DNA from: Faecalimonas sp.
GTDB taxonomy: Bacteria > Bacillota_A > Clostridia > Lachnospirales > Lachnospiraceae
Assembly: GCA_026169575.1 (NCBI GenBank)
Contig: JAPFCT010000019.1
Span: 1-7,496 of the forward strand
Direction: 5' to 3'
DNA: 7,496 nt
Shown: positions 1-7,411 of the stretch, piece after piece
How positions within the stretch are numbered: the stretch's first letter is position 1
Layout: the number at the start of each line of letters is the position of its first letter
Made by a program: the position numbers and the translations under genes
Notes under the pieces: generated by a model
What the model saw: the letters and a program-made list of their open reading frames with translations, nothing else
The model's database searches: none
Told to the model about the DNA's origin: nothing

Positions 1-1397
1 AAGCAGTAAGTACATACTTTGCAAGGGGACAGACCGATGGATGCAATAAGGTCATCGAGTCTGTGGTAGCGGAGTGTGGTAAAGTTCTGCTCTTTGCGGA
101 TCGCCTCCAGCATGTCAGCGTAACGCTGGCTGTTTGGATCGGCGTATTCGCTTAAATATTTCTGTGCGTCATCGCCTTCTTTCTCCTGGATCACACGTCT
201 TGTGATCAGATCCAGCTCGGATTTTGAGCGGGAGAAATTCAAATATTTACAGCCGAATAGCAGTGGAGGGCAGGCCGGACGTACGTGGACCTCCTTTGCG
301 CCGCTGCTATAGAGCAATTCTGTCGTCCCACGAGGCTGTTTTCCGCGCACGATCGAGTCATCGATCAGAAGAAGGCTCTTATCTTCAATCAGAGACTGTA
401 CCGGGATCAGTTTCATGCGGGCGATCAGATTGCGCTGTTCCTGATTCTGCGGCATGAAAGAACGCGGCCAGGTCGGTGTGTATTTGATAAACGGACGGGC
501 AAATGGGATGCCGGACTCGTTTGCATAACCGATGGCATGGGCGATTCCGGAATCCGGGACACCGGCAACGACATCCGGGCGGACGTCATCGAGCGCATCG
601 CGTTTTGCGAGCATTCCGCCACATTTGTAGCGCATCTCTTCTACATTTACACCCTCATAGGAAGAAGTCGGATAGCCATAGTAAACCCAGAGGAAAGAAC
701 AGATCTTCATATCTTCTTTCGGTTCACTGACAGTCTCGACGCCGTCCGGTGTGATATAGACGATTTCGGCAGGCCCCAGTTCCTTATAATCACTGTATCC
801 AAGATTGATATAGGCAAAACTTTCAAAGGAGACACAGTAGGCATCTTTTTTGTGACCGATCACAAGTGGAGTGCGCCCGCGTCTGTCCCTTGCGGCATAC
901 AGACCGTCTTTTGTCATCAGAAGCAGTGTCATGGAACCATCCACGATCTCCTGCACATACTGGATCCCTTCTACGAGAGAGTCTTTCTGGCAGATCAGGG
1001 AAGCAATCAGTTCTGTTGCATTGATCTGTCCTCCGCTCATTTCCTGGAAATGTGTATGTCCATGTGCGTAAACCTTATCTAAAAGTTCGTCCATATTGTT
1101 AATCTTGCCGACCGTTGTGATCGCAAAGCTTCCGAGATGGGACTGGATCAGAAGTGGCTGCGGTTCAAAATCAGAGATACAGCCGATTCCTAAATTTCCC
1201 TGCAATTCTTCTACATCTCGTTCAAATTTTGTACGGAACGGTGAGTTCTCGATATTGTGAATGGCTCTGCTGAAGCCATTTGGACCAAAAGTAGCCATGC
1301 CTCCTCGTCGTGTTCCTAAATGTGAGTGGTAGTCGACACCGTAGAACAAATCAAGTGTACAGTTTGATTTTGCGGCAACACCAAAAAATCCTCCCAT
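1..1397 (-). CDS. PurF-like amidophosphoribosyltransferase paralogue with inactive glutaminase domain (3' end outside window)
   Basis: The reverse strand is open for 465 codons from an ATG at 1397 to the window edge. Residues 1-~225 align by eye with the N-terminal glutaminase (Ntn) domain of PurF, and ~230-465 with its phosphoribosyltransferase domain. The PRPP loop is clear (LLIDDSIVRG, 343-352), as is VPDSG at 280-284. PurF normally makes phosphoribosylamine from PRPP and glutamine. Here the chain starts MGGFFG where PurF has (M)CGxxG, so the nucleophile Cys1 is Gly2. The HNGN oxyanion motif is TVGK (95-98), the VRY region is CIS, and the glutamine-binding Asp is Ala127. The Fe-S ligands of Bacillus-type PurF appear kept: Cys233, Cys383 and CxxCxxC at 459-465. 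Start: AAAAGGAGA lies 7 bases before this ATG. An in-frame ATG eight codons upstream (1421) has no such site and adds no cysteine. I recall similar proteins annotated as amidophosphoribosyltransferase in Lachnospiraceae. The true activity is unknown; an ammonia-using or regulatory role is inference. Confidence 0.88.
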   Translation of the reverse strand, partial: MGGFFGVAAKSNCTLDLFYGVDYHSHLGTRRGGMATFGPNGFSRAIHNIENSPFRTKFERDVEELQGNLGIGCISDFEPQPLLIQSHLGSFAITTVGKINNMDELLDKVYAHGHTHFQEMSGGQINATELIASLICQKDSLVEGIQYVQEIVDGSMTLLLMTKDGLYAARDRRGRTPLVIGHKKDAYCVSFESFAYINLGYSDYKELGPAEIVYITPDGVETVSEPKEDMKICSFLWVYYGYPTSSYEGVNVEEMRYKCGGMLAKRDALDDVRPDVVAGVPDSGIAHAIGYANESGIPFARPFIKYTPTWPRSFMPQNQEQRNLIARMKLIPVQSLIEDKSLLLIDDSIVRGKQPRGTTELLYSSGAKEVHVRPACPPLLFGCKYLNFSRSKSELDLITRRVIQEKEGDDAQKYLSEYADPNSQRYADMLEAIRKEQNFTTLRYHRLDDLIASIGLSPCKVCTYC

Positions 1398-1451
1398 ATG
1401 TTCGTCTCCTTTTCTATGCATAAATTTCAAATATGTTTCATTGACAGAATA

Positions 1452-1480
1452 AGTTTAGCACGATTCAGAAAGGAAAGCAA
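1452..1480 (-). promoter_or_regulatory. Candidate promoter of the PurF-like gene
   Basis: On the reverse strand, TTGCTT (1480-1475) is followed by 17 bases and then TAAACT (1457-1452). The -10 is directly preceded by TGC, an extended -10 signature. Transcription would start near 1445, leaving a leader of roughly 48 bases before the ATG at 1397. The -35 matches the consensus at only three of six positions, so the call rests on spacing and the TGn motif. Confidence 0.35.
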
Positions 1481-1636
1481 AGGGGGAAGCCGGGAAATGG
1501 ATAATTATTTTTAAAGAGAGATCATAAGCAGAGATTATAAATAAGTGTACAGAAAAAAGGATGGGAGGCAGAAAACGGGTGCATAAAAAGGGAGAAACTG
1601 CAAAAAAGAAATCAGATAAAGAGAAAAAGAGAGGAG

Positions 1637-1665
1637 TTGTAACGGCGGGAAAAATCCAATATAAT
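1637..1665 (+). promoter_or_regulatory. Promoter of the sbcD-sbcC-MATE cluster
   Basis: TTGTAA (1637-1642) and a perfect TATAAT (1660-1665) are separated by 17 bases, the ideal spacing for the housekeeping sigma factor. The predicted start near 1672 gives a leader of about 37 bases before the sbcD ATG. No LexA-type (DinR) operator was recognised next to it, so there is no visible sign of SOS control. Confidence 0.7.
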
Positions 1666-1708
1666 AAGGTGTGGTAAAAGAACAATGGGAAAAATGGAGT
1701 GAAGACAG

Positions 1709-2836
1709 ATGAAATTATTTCATATATCAGATTTACATATCGGGAAGATCCTCCATGAGGTGAATCTTTTGGAGGAGCAGAAATTTGTTCTGGAGCAGGT
1801 GCTTGCACTTGCGGATCTTCATATGCCGGACGGGATCCTGATCGCGGGAGATGTCTATGATAAGGCAGTGCCATCCGCGGAGGCCGTAAAAGTATTTGAT
1901 ACATTTTTAAGTAAACTGGCAGAGAGAGGACTTTCGGTCTTTCTGATCAGCGGCAATCACGACTCTTCCGAGCGGATCCATTTTGCAAGTCAGATCTTAC
2001 AGAAGCAGAACGTTTTTATCAAAGGAATTTTTGATGGAAAGCTGGAAGCGATAAAGTTAAAGGACAAGGAACAGACAGTTTCTGTTTATTTGCTTCCTTA
2101 TATAAGACCGTTTGATGTGCGGCCTTACTACCCGGAAGAAGAGATCAGCAGTTATGATCAGGCGGTGCGGACAGTTCTTTCTCATACCGTGATAGACGAG
2201 ACGGAAGTGAATATTTTAGTGGCGCATCAATTTATTACCGGAGCGGTTTCTTCGGAGTCAGAGACAGTCATGGTCGGAGGAATCGACAATATCGGCGCAG
2301 ATGCATTTTCCATGTTTGATTATGTGGCGCTCGGTCATCTTCACCGGGCACAGAAAGTAAAGCGGGAGGCAGTACGGTATTGCGGGACATTATTTCCCTA
2401 TTCTTTTGATAAAAATGAAGGGAAAAAATCAGTGACGATGATCACGATCGGGCAGGAAAAAGAGATTTCGGTCGATACATTTGCAATCCATCCGCGCCAC
2501 GCGCTCCGCACGGTCTGTGGCTCGCTGCAGGAAGTTCTTTCCGGAGAGAGCAGTGAGGATTATGTGAAGGCAGTGCTGACGGACGGGGAAGACCAGGTAG
2601 ATGTTGTGCCAAAACTCCGGGGCAGATATCCGAATCTGCTGACTATAGAATTTGAAGGAAGAAAGCGGGCGGCGCTGGCGGGACTTGCAAATGCAGAACA
2701 GATCGCTGAACGCGCTCCGCTGGAGCTGTTTGCAGAATTTTTTGAGGAGCGGAGCGGACAGAAACTGGAGGAAGAAGACAGACAGCTTGTAGAACGGATG
2801 ATGAGAGAACTTTCGGAAGGAGGGGAGGGCAGATAA
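1709..2836 (+). CDS. sbcD: Exonuclease subunit SbcD (Mre11-like nuclease)
   Basis: This 375-residue protein is the metallophosphoesterase nuclease subunit of SbcCD, the bacterial Mre11-Rad50 homologue. The complex opens hairpins and cruciforms and trims blocked double-strand ends in the nucleoid. All phosphodiesterase motifs are visible: DLH (Asp8, His10), GDVYD (Asp48), GNHD (Asn83-His84), VAH (His173) and GHLH (His210, His212). These residues bind the two Mn ions and catalyse cleavage. The C-terminal ~110 residues correspond to the capping and SbcC-contact region. Length is close to the family norm (E. coli about 400). The opening MKLFHISDLHIGK is the typical SbcD N-terminus, and GGAG at 1696-1699 lies 9 bases upstream, fixing the start. 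The TAA stop shares its last A with the sbcC ATG (TAATG), so translation is probably coupled and gives matched subunit amounts. Confidence 0.96.
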   Translation: MKLFHISDLHIGKILHEVNLLEEQKFVLEQVLALADLHMPDGILIAGDVYDKAVPSAEAVKVFDTFLSKLAERGLSVFLISGNHDSSERIHFASQILQKQNVFIKGIFDGKLEAIKLKDKEQTVSVYLLPYIRPFDVRPYYPEEEISSYDQAVRTVLSHTVIDETEVNILVAHQFITGAVSSESETVMVGGIDNIGADAFSMFDYVALGHLHRAQKVKREAVRYCGTLFPYSFDKNEGKKSVTMITIGQEKEISVDTFAIHPRHALRTVCGSLQEVLSGESSEDYVKAVLTDGEDQVDVVPKLRGRYPNLLTIEFEGRKRAALAGLANAEQIAERAPLELFAEFFEERSGQKLEEEDRQLVERMMRELSEGGEGR

Positions 2837-5658
2837 TGAGGCCGATCACATTGACGATGAATGCATTTGGAACGTATCTGGATGAGACGACGATCCCATT
2901 TGAACAATTTGGTACCAATGGGCTTGTTCTGATCACGGGGGATACCGGTGCGGGAAAGACGACGATTTTTGATGCGATCTCCTACGCACTCTACGGGGAG
3001 ACGAGCAGCGGAAATAAAAGGCGGAAGCCCGAGATGCTGCGGAGTGATTATGCAGATGCAAAGAATAAGACGTATGTAAGTCTGACGTTTGAACATCAGA
3101 AAGAACGGTATACGATCACACGCTCCCCGGCATATTTCCGGGATGGCTATGCGACAAAAACCGCTGCTTCGGTAGAAATGCTGCTCCCGGATGGGACAAG
3201 ATTAAAAACTGCAAAAGATATCGATGGGGAGACGAAGGGCGGAACAGTAGTATTTCCGGGAAAGATCCGGGAACTGCTTGGAATCTCGCTGGAGCAGTTC
3301 CGTCAGATCGCAATGCTCGCGCAGGGAGATTTTTTAAAGCTTTTGCACGCGGAGACAAAAGAGCGGGAAAAGATTTTCCGGACGATTTTTAATACACAGA
3401 TCTTCTTTGATCTGCAGGAGAAGATTTCAGCGACGTATCTTGAACGAAAACGGATCTATGAAAGTATCCGGCAGAGGACCGAAGAGCAGTTTGGGGAGAT
3501 CCGGCTTTCGGACCAGGAAGAGTGGAGCCGGCTGAGGATCAATGTGGAGGAGAGAAAGCTGGAACAGCTGGAGAAGATCCTCTGTGATCTGAGGAGGCTG
3601 CACCATGTGGATGAGGCGGCGATGCTTGCGTTTCGCACAAGGGAAGAAGAGGTGCGTGAAGGCTTAAAGAAGCTGCAGGCATATGGGCAGGAGAAGCAGC
3701 GTCAGAAGAAAAATGAAGAAGTGCGTGCACATTTGCAGAAGGAGAGAGAAAAGCTTCTTGAGCAGGTGCAGTCTGCCCGGGAAGCTTACCGGAAAGCGGT
3801 CAAAGCAGACCAGACTCCGTGGATTGCTGAGCAGGAGCAGATACAGAGACAGCTTGCACGTTATGGAGAGCTGGAGACGCTCCGGGAACACTGCAAAAAA
3901 AGTGAGGCAGACTGGAGGCAAAAGGAATCACAGATTGTGCAGGAACAGCATGCTGCCCAAAAGATGGAGGAACAGCGAAAACAGACTGCAGAGCAGTTGA
4001 AACAGTGGGAAGGGCTGCCGCTTTGGATGGAGCAGAACCGTCAGCGGCTGGAACAGTGGCAGGCGCAGGGAGAAATTTTAAAAGGACTCAAAGAGATACA
4101 GCAAGGGATCTGCGGGAAAGAGTGCGAAGTAAAACAGCTTCAAAAACAGCTGTTAGAAGAACTTCGCCGGAAAAATGCAGCGGGGATCCATTATAACGAA
4201 CTGGATACAAAGAGCCGGGCACATATGGCGGGAATCTTTGCGGCAGAGCTGATCGACGGGAGACCGTGTCCGGTCTGTGGCTCTGTCTCACATCCTGCTC
4301 CGGCGGGGAAGATCCACGGAGTACCGGGGGCAGAGGAAGTAAAAGAGGCACAGAATGCGTTTGAACAGGCAAAGGAAGCCTGCGACCGCACACAAGGGCG
4401 GATCCAGAGGAAAGAGGCGGAGGCAGAAACTGAGAAGAAACATCTGGCGCAGCGGCTGAGTGAATTATCAAAGGATCCATGGGAGCAAAAGACGTTTCCC
4501 GAGATTGCAGCATATCTGGATATTCTGGAAGAGAAGATGAAAAGCAGGATCCACACGTTAGAGTCTGAGCAGGCAGAACTGAGAAGCAGGCAGTCTGAGC
4601 AGAAGAAGCTAATGGAACGGCTGGAGCTGATCGAAACGCAGCAGAGAGGGCAGGAGGCAAGAGAAAAACGACTGCAGGAAGAAAGAGAACAGCTGCGGGA
4701 AACGTATCTGTCTGCAAAAAGTGCGCTGGAAGTGATGGAGCGTCAGACAACAGATTCCAAAGAAGCGCTGGAGATGCGGCTTTCTGTATGCATCCGGACA
4801 TTGGAAACAATGCGGAAAGATACAGAAAAAACACAGCAAAGCTATATGCAGTTAAAAGAACTGGCTGATAAAACAGAAGGGCAGTTCCGCGCGGCAAAAG
4901 AAGAGCAAACCTATCTGCAGGCGATCATAGAGAAGCAGGCGCAGGAACTCTTCTGTGCAGGAATTTTAGCAGGGACAGAAAATGATGCAGAACGGACAGA
5001 AAAAGAGGCAGAGATGAAGGATGCGTGCGGAAAGATCCATGAAAGCTATGAAAGCTATCTGCTCCGGACTGACAAAAATGCAGGATGTATCTGGAAACTG
5101 GAGAGACTGGAGAAGGAACTGAGGAAGGCAGAAGAAGCTTTTGTACAGATCCGGAGGATCCATCTGGCAGTGAATGGAAACTATAAATTTGAGACTTATA
5201 TCCAGGGAGTCTATTTTGACCAGATCATCGCACAAGCGAATCAGCGTCTGACCGTGATGATGGGGCAGCAGTTTGAATTGAAGCGGGGAGAAAAGAACAC
5301 GGGAAACCGGGGGCTGGATCTCTTTGTCTATGATTACCGGACTGCGAAAAACAGAGATGTGAGAACACTTTCAGGAGGAGAATCCTTTGTGGCATCATTA
5401 GCGATGGCGCTTGGACTGTCAGATATCGTGCAGCAGCACAATGGCGGAGTGAAGCTGGAGACAATGTTCATCGATGAAGGATTTGGCTCGCTGGATGCAG
5501 ATACGCTGGAGCAGGCAATCCGCACATTAAATCAGATGTCGCAGGGCGAGTGCCTGATCGGGATCATTTCCCATGTGGAAGAACTCAGAAAACGTATTGA
5601 TAAAAAAATCTATATTCATAAAACAAACCGGGGAAGCAAGGCGGAACTGGTCATGTAG
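2836..5658 (+). CDS. sbcC: Exonuclease subunit SbcC (Rad50/SMC-like ATPase)
   Basis: This 940-residue protein is the ATPase and tether subunit of SbcCD. The N-terminal ATPase lobe carries Walker A GDTGAGKT (35-42) and the Q-loop glutamine Q163 in LAQGDF. A long Glu/Gln/Lys/Arg-rich coiled coil runs from about 180 to 470. The zinc hook is CPVC (478-481), almost exactly mid-protein, where two SbcC molecules dimerise. The return coiled coil runs from about 490 to 770. The C-terminal lobe holds the ABC signature LSGGE (845-849), Walker B ending Asp880-Glu881, the D-loop SLD (885-887) and the H-loop His913. No motif is missing and the frame is intact. It is somewhat shorter than E. coli SbcC (about 1,050), mostly through shorter arms. 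The start ATG overlaps the sbcD stop, and the GGAGGGGAGGG run just upstream inside sbcD serves as ribosome binding site. Confidence 0.97.
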   Translation: MRPITLTMNAFGTYLDETTIPFEQFGTNGLVLITGDTGAGKTTIFDAISYALYGETSSGNKRRKPEMLRSDYADAKNKTYVSLTFEHQKERYTITRSPAYFRDGYATKTAASVEMLLPDGTRLKTAKDIDGETKGGTVVFPGKIRELLGISLEQFRQIAMLAQGDFLKLLHAETKEREKIFRTIFNTQIFFDLQEKISATYLERKRIYESIRQRTEEQFGEIRLSDQEEWSRLRINVEERKLEQLEKILCDLRRLHHVDEAAMLAFRTREEEVREGLKKLQAYGQEKQRQKKNEEVRAHLQKEREKLLEQVQSAREAYRKAVKADQTPWIAEQEQIQRQLARYGELETLREHCKKSEADWRQKESQIVQEQHAAQKMEEQRKQTAEQLKQWEGLPLWMEQNRQRLEQWQAQGEILKGLKEIQQGICGKECEVKQLQKQLLEELRRKNAAGIHYNELDTKSRAHMAGIFAAELIDGRPCPVCGSVSHPAPAGKIHGVPGAEEVKEAQNAFEQAKEACDRTQGRIQRKEAEAETEKKHLAQRLSELSKDPWEQKTFPEIAAYLDILEEKMKSRIHTLESEQAELRSRQSEQKKLMERLELIETQQRGQEAREKRLQEEREQLRETYLSAKSALEVMERQTTDSKEALEMRLSVCIRTLETMRKDTEKTQQSYMQLKELADKTEGQFRAAKEEQTYLQAIIEKQAQELFCAGILAGTENDAERTEKEAEMKDACGKIHESYESYLLRTDKNAGCIWKLERLEKELRKAEEAFVQIRRIHLAVNGNYKFETYIQGVYFDQIIAQANQRLTVMMGQQFELKRGEKNTGNRGLDLFVYDYRTAKNRDVRTLSGGESFVASLAMALGLSDIVQQHNGGVKLETMFIDEGFGSLDADTLEQAIRTLNQMSQGECLIGIISHVEELRKRIDKKIYIHKTNRGSKAELVM

Positions 5659-5662
5659 GAGG
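5657..5662 (+). promoter_or_regulatory. Ribosome binding site of the MATE gene, overlapping the sbcC stop
   Basis: AGGAGG begins inside the TAG stop codon of sbcC (5656-5658) and ends four bases before the ATG at 5667. A ribosome finishing sbcC would therefore sit on the MATE initiation site. The match to anti-16S is perfect but the spacing is short. The next in-frame ATG (5703) has no such site, so 5667 is the better start. Confidence 0.75.
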
Positions 5663-5666
5663 AACG

Positions 5667-7043
5667 ATGCAAAAAGAAAAAGAACAGAAAAGAACAAAAC
5701 GGATGGAACAGCTTGATATGCTCGGAGGACATCCGGGGAGGGCGCTGATATTTTTCGCAGTGCCGATGATCCTCGGAAATCTGCTCCAGCAGTTTTATAA
5801 TATGGCAGACTCTGTCATTGTCGGAAGATTTGTCGGGGAGGATGCACTTGCGGCAGTCGGCGCATCTTATTCTCTGACGACTGTGTTTATTATGATCGCG
5901 ATTGGCGGTGGAGTTGGAGCCTCGGTCATTATTTCCCAGTATCTCGGGGCGAAGGAACATGCGAAAATGCGGACGGCGATATCTACTGCGCTTCTGACAT
6001 TTCTTGCAGTCAGCGTGGCGCTTGCGGTGCTTGGACTGTTTGCAAACCGGGCTATTTTATCTTCTTTAAAGACGCCGGAAAATATTTTGGAGGAAGCAGT
6101 GCTGTATCTGAATATTTACTTCCTGGGGCTTCCTTTTTTATTTATGTATAACGTGCTTTCATCCATCTTTAACGCGATGGGAAAATCCAATATCCCGCTG
6201 TATCTGCTGATGTTTTCGACCGTGCTTAATATTGTACTGGATCTTGTGGCAGTGATCGTATTCCAGAAAGGGGTTGCAGGAGTGGCGGTGGCAACTGTGT
6301 TTGCGCAGGGGATCGCCTCTGTCATTTCCTTCTGGATCCTGCTTCGCAGACTCAGAGAATATGAAGATGGCGGGGAAGCGAAGAAATACGATGTGGAAAT
6401 TTTAAGAAATATGGTAAAAATAGCAATCCCTTCTATCCTCCAGCAGTCGATCGTATCGATCGGAATGCTGCTTGTCCAGTCGGTTGTCAATGGATTTGGA
6501 TCGTCTGTTGTGGCAGGGTACTCAGCGGGAATGCGGATTGAGTCGATCTGTATCGTCCCGATGATCGCAATGGGAAATGCCATTTCGACGTTTACTGCAC
6601 AGAACATCGGTGCAGGGCAGACAGATCGTGTAAGGAAAGGATACAAGGCGGCATACGGAATTATTTTTGCATTTGCGGCAGTGATCTGTGCAACGCTGCT
6701 TTTGTTTAAAAATCAGATCATTTCGATGTTCGTTGGAGGAAACGAAAGTTCACTCGCATTCCAGACGGGGATCGACTATCTGTCCTTTATCGCTTATTTC
6801 TTTATCTTTATTGGTTTGAAAGCGCTAACAGACGGTGTATTAAGAGGAGCGGGGGATGTATTTGTATTTACGCTCGCCAATCTCTGTAATCTTGCAGTCC
6901 GTGTGAGCATCGCCTTTATCTGCGCGCCGCTCTGGGGTGTGCAGGCAGTGTGGTATGCAGTCCCTCTCGGATGGCTGACAAACTATATCATTTCATTTGC
7001 AAGATATCTGACCGGAAAATGGGAAAGAAAACGGCTGATTTAA
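5667..7043 (+). CDS. MATE family multidrug/cation efflux transporter
   Basis: This 458-residue integral membrane protein has the length and hydrophobic pattern of the MATE family, which has 12 membrane helices in two homologous halves. Such proteins export cationic drugs, dyes or metabolites in exchange for Na+ or H+. A basic N-terminus (KEKEQKRTKR) precedes helix 1. The first-half signature is seen at about 28-66 (PMILGNLLQQFYNMADSVIV, then GRFVGEDALAAVG). It recurs in the second half at about 252-318 (AIPSILQQ, FGSSVVAGYSAGMR, then STFTAQNIGAG). The charged loop at about 227-246 separates the halves. I cannot name the substrate or ion from sequence, and family annotation of such Clostridia proteins is usually no more specific. 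It starts 8 bases after sbcC, so it is almost certainly co-transcribed with sbcDC. A functional tie to DNA repair is not implied. Confidence 0.93.
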   Translation: MQKEKEQKRTKRMEQLDMLGGHPGRALIFFAVPMILGNLLQQFYNMADSVIVGRFVGEDALAAVGASYSLTTVFIMIAIGGGVGASVIISQYLGAKEHAKMRTAISTALLTFLAVSVALAVLGLFANRAILSSLKTPENILEEAVLYLNIYFLGLPFLFMYNVLSSIFNAMGKSNIPLYLLMFSTVLNIVLDLVAVIVFQKGVAGVAVATVFAQGIASVISFWILLRRLREYEDGGEAKKYDVEILRNMVKIAIPSILQQSIVSIGMLLVQSVVNGFGSSVVAGYSAGMRIESICIVPMIAMGNAISTFTAQNIGAGQTDRVRKGYKAAYGIIFAFAAVICATLLLFKNQIISMFVGGNESSLAFQTGIDYLSFIAYFFIFIGLKALTDGVLRGAGDVFVFTLANLCNLAVRVSIAFICAPLWGVQAVWYAVPLGWLTNYIISFARYLTGKWERKRLI

Positions 7044-7080
7044 TCTGAAACACTGATCTGGATCTAAAAGGAGGAGAATC

Positions 7081-7311
7081 ATGAGACAGGAAAAATTTAA
7101 AATGGAACGGCAGGGACTCGTGGAGGAAGGACAGAAAGTAAAAGTGACGGAGCGTGCCAACGGAAGTCTGTACAGTTACGTCGTAGAACCGTCGGTGGCA
7201 ATGTCCGGTATTTACAGAAGCAATGCGAGAATTCAGTCGAAGGAAGGGATCATACGTGAGATCCAGCAAAATGACAGAGGATTTTACCTTCTTGTAGAAT
7301 TTGACGAATAG
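7081..7311 (+). CDS. Small protein of unknown function (76 residues)
   Basis: I do not recognise this family. The case for a real gene is a very strong AAGGAGGAG site (starting about 7068) shortly before the ATG, a position 37 bases after the MATE stop with no terminator between, and codon use like its neighbours. The protein starts with a charged stretch (MRQEKFKMER). The rest alternates hydrophobic and polar residues with glycines, suggesting a small beta-rich fold: VKVTERANGSLYSYVVEP, then GIIREI and FYLLVEFDE at the end. It has no cysteine, no signal peptide and no membrane segment, so it is probably cytosolic. It is likely the last gene of the sbcDC-MATE transcript, ending about 30 bases before the probable insertion sequence. 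That makes it uncertain whether its original downstream context is intact. Confidence 0.75.
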   Translation: MRQEKFKMERQGLVEEGQKVKVTERANGSLYSYVVEPSVAMSGIYRSNARIQSKEGIIREIQQNDRGFYLLVEFDE

Positions 7312-7340
7312 CACAATGGATCATAAGAAGTACAGATGGC

Positions 7341-7362
7341 GTGCGCTGTCAAAATCACGACA
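7341..7362 (+). repeat. Candidate left terminal inverted repeat
   Basis: GTGCGCTGTCA (7341-7351) followed by AAATCACGACA resembles the CAGGGCTGTCA-type tips that I recall for ISAs1-family elements, differing at the outermost bases. The matching right-end repeat lies outside the window, so this rests on recall and on position relative to the transposase start. Confidence 0.4.
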
Positions 7363-7380
7363 AACGCATGAGTAAATAAA

Positions 7381-7411
7381 TTGTGAACAAATCTCCTTTT
7401 TCTGGTATGAT
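7381..7411 (+). promoter_or_regulatory. Candidate transposase promoter
   Basis: TTGTGA (7381-7386) and TATGAT (7406-7411) are 19 bases apart. The long spacing is offset by TGG directly before the -10, an extended -10 element. Transcription would begin near 7417-7419, leaving a short leader of about 16 bases that still contains the ribosome binding site. Confidence 0.55.

Larger units (their letters stand above)
1398..1708. other. Divergent intergenic region with a purine-rich tract
   Basis: These 311 bases separate the minus-strand PurF-like gene from the plus-strand sbcDC cluster. The left part holds the leader and candidate promoter of the PurF-like gene, and 1637-1665 holds a good promoter for sbcD. 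Between them, 1551-1636 is strongly purine-biased on the plus strand, with only 12 pyrimidines in 86 bases. No stable hairpin followed by a T run, no convincing PurR box and no riboswitch-like structure were seen. A 38-codon basic ORF (1561-1677) exists but looks like chance. Confidence 0.7.

Noticed and set aside
285..1082. 265-codon plus-strand ORF and smaller overlapping ORFs in the first 1.1 kb
   Set aside because: They lie antisense to the PurF-like gene, whose reverse-strand translation shows conserved motifs throughout. The plus-strand translation is cysteine- and histidine-rich with no recognisable family.
1397..1409. PurR-box-like sequence ACGAACAT before the PurF-like gene
   Set aside because: It partly matches the CCGAACWWT core, but lacks the A/T-rich flank and the second inverted copy, and it overlaps the ribosome binding site and start codon.
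1441..1446. Perfect TTGACA on the plus strand
   Set aside because: No acceptable -10 hexamer lies 16-18 bases downstream, and a better promoter for sbcD exists at 1637-1665.
1561..1677. Small basic 38-codon ORF starting MGGRKRVHKKGE before sbcD
   Set aside because: The only Shine-Dalgarno-like bases touch the ATG with no spacing, the lysine richness follows from the purine bias, and the sbcD promoter lies inside it.
1455..1904. 149-codon minus-strand ORF spanning the intergenic region and the start of sbcD
   Set aside because: It is the complement of the purine-rich tract and of real SbcD coding sequence containing the metal-binding motifs. Its Phe/Leu/Ser/Pro-rich translation is typical of such shadows.
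4088..4897. 269-codon minus-strand ORF within sbcC
   Set aside because: It is antisense to the coiled-coil and zinc-hook region of SbcC. The long open frame results from the Glu/Gln/Lys codon bias of the coiled coil read in reverse.
5041..5058. Tandem 9-base repeat GAAAGCTAT x2 in sbcC
   Set aside because: Only two copies encoding ESYESY inside a repetitive coiled-coil segment; no sign of a wider repeat array.
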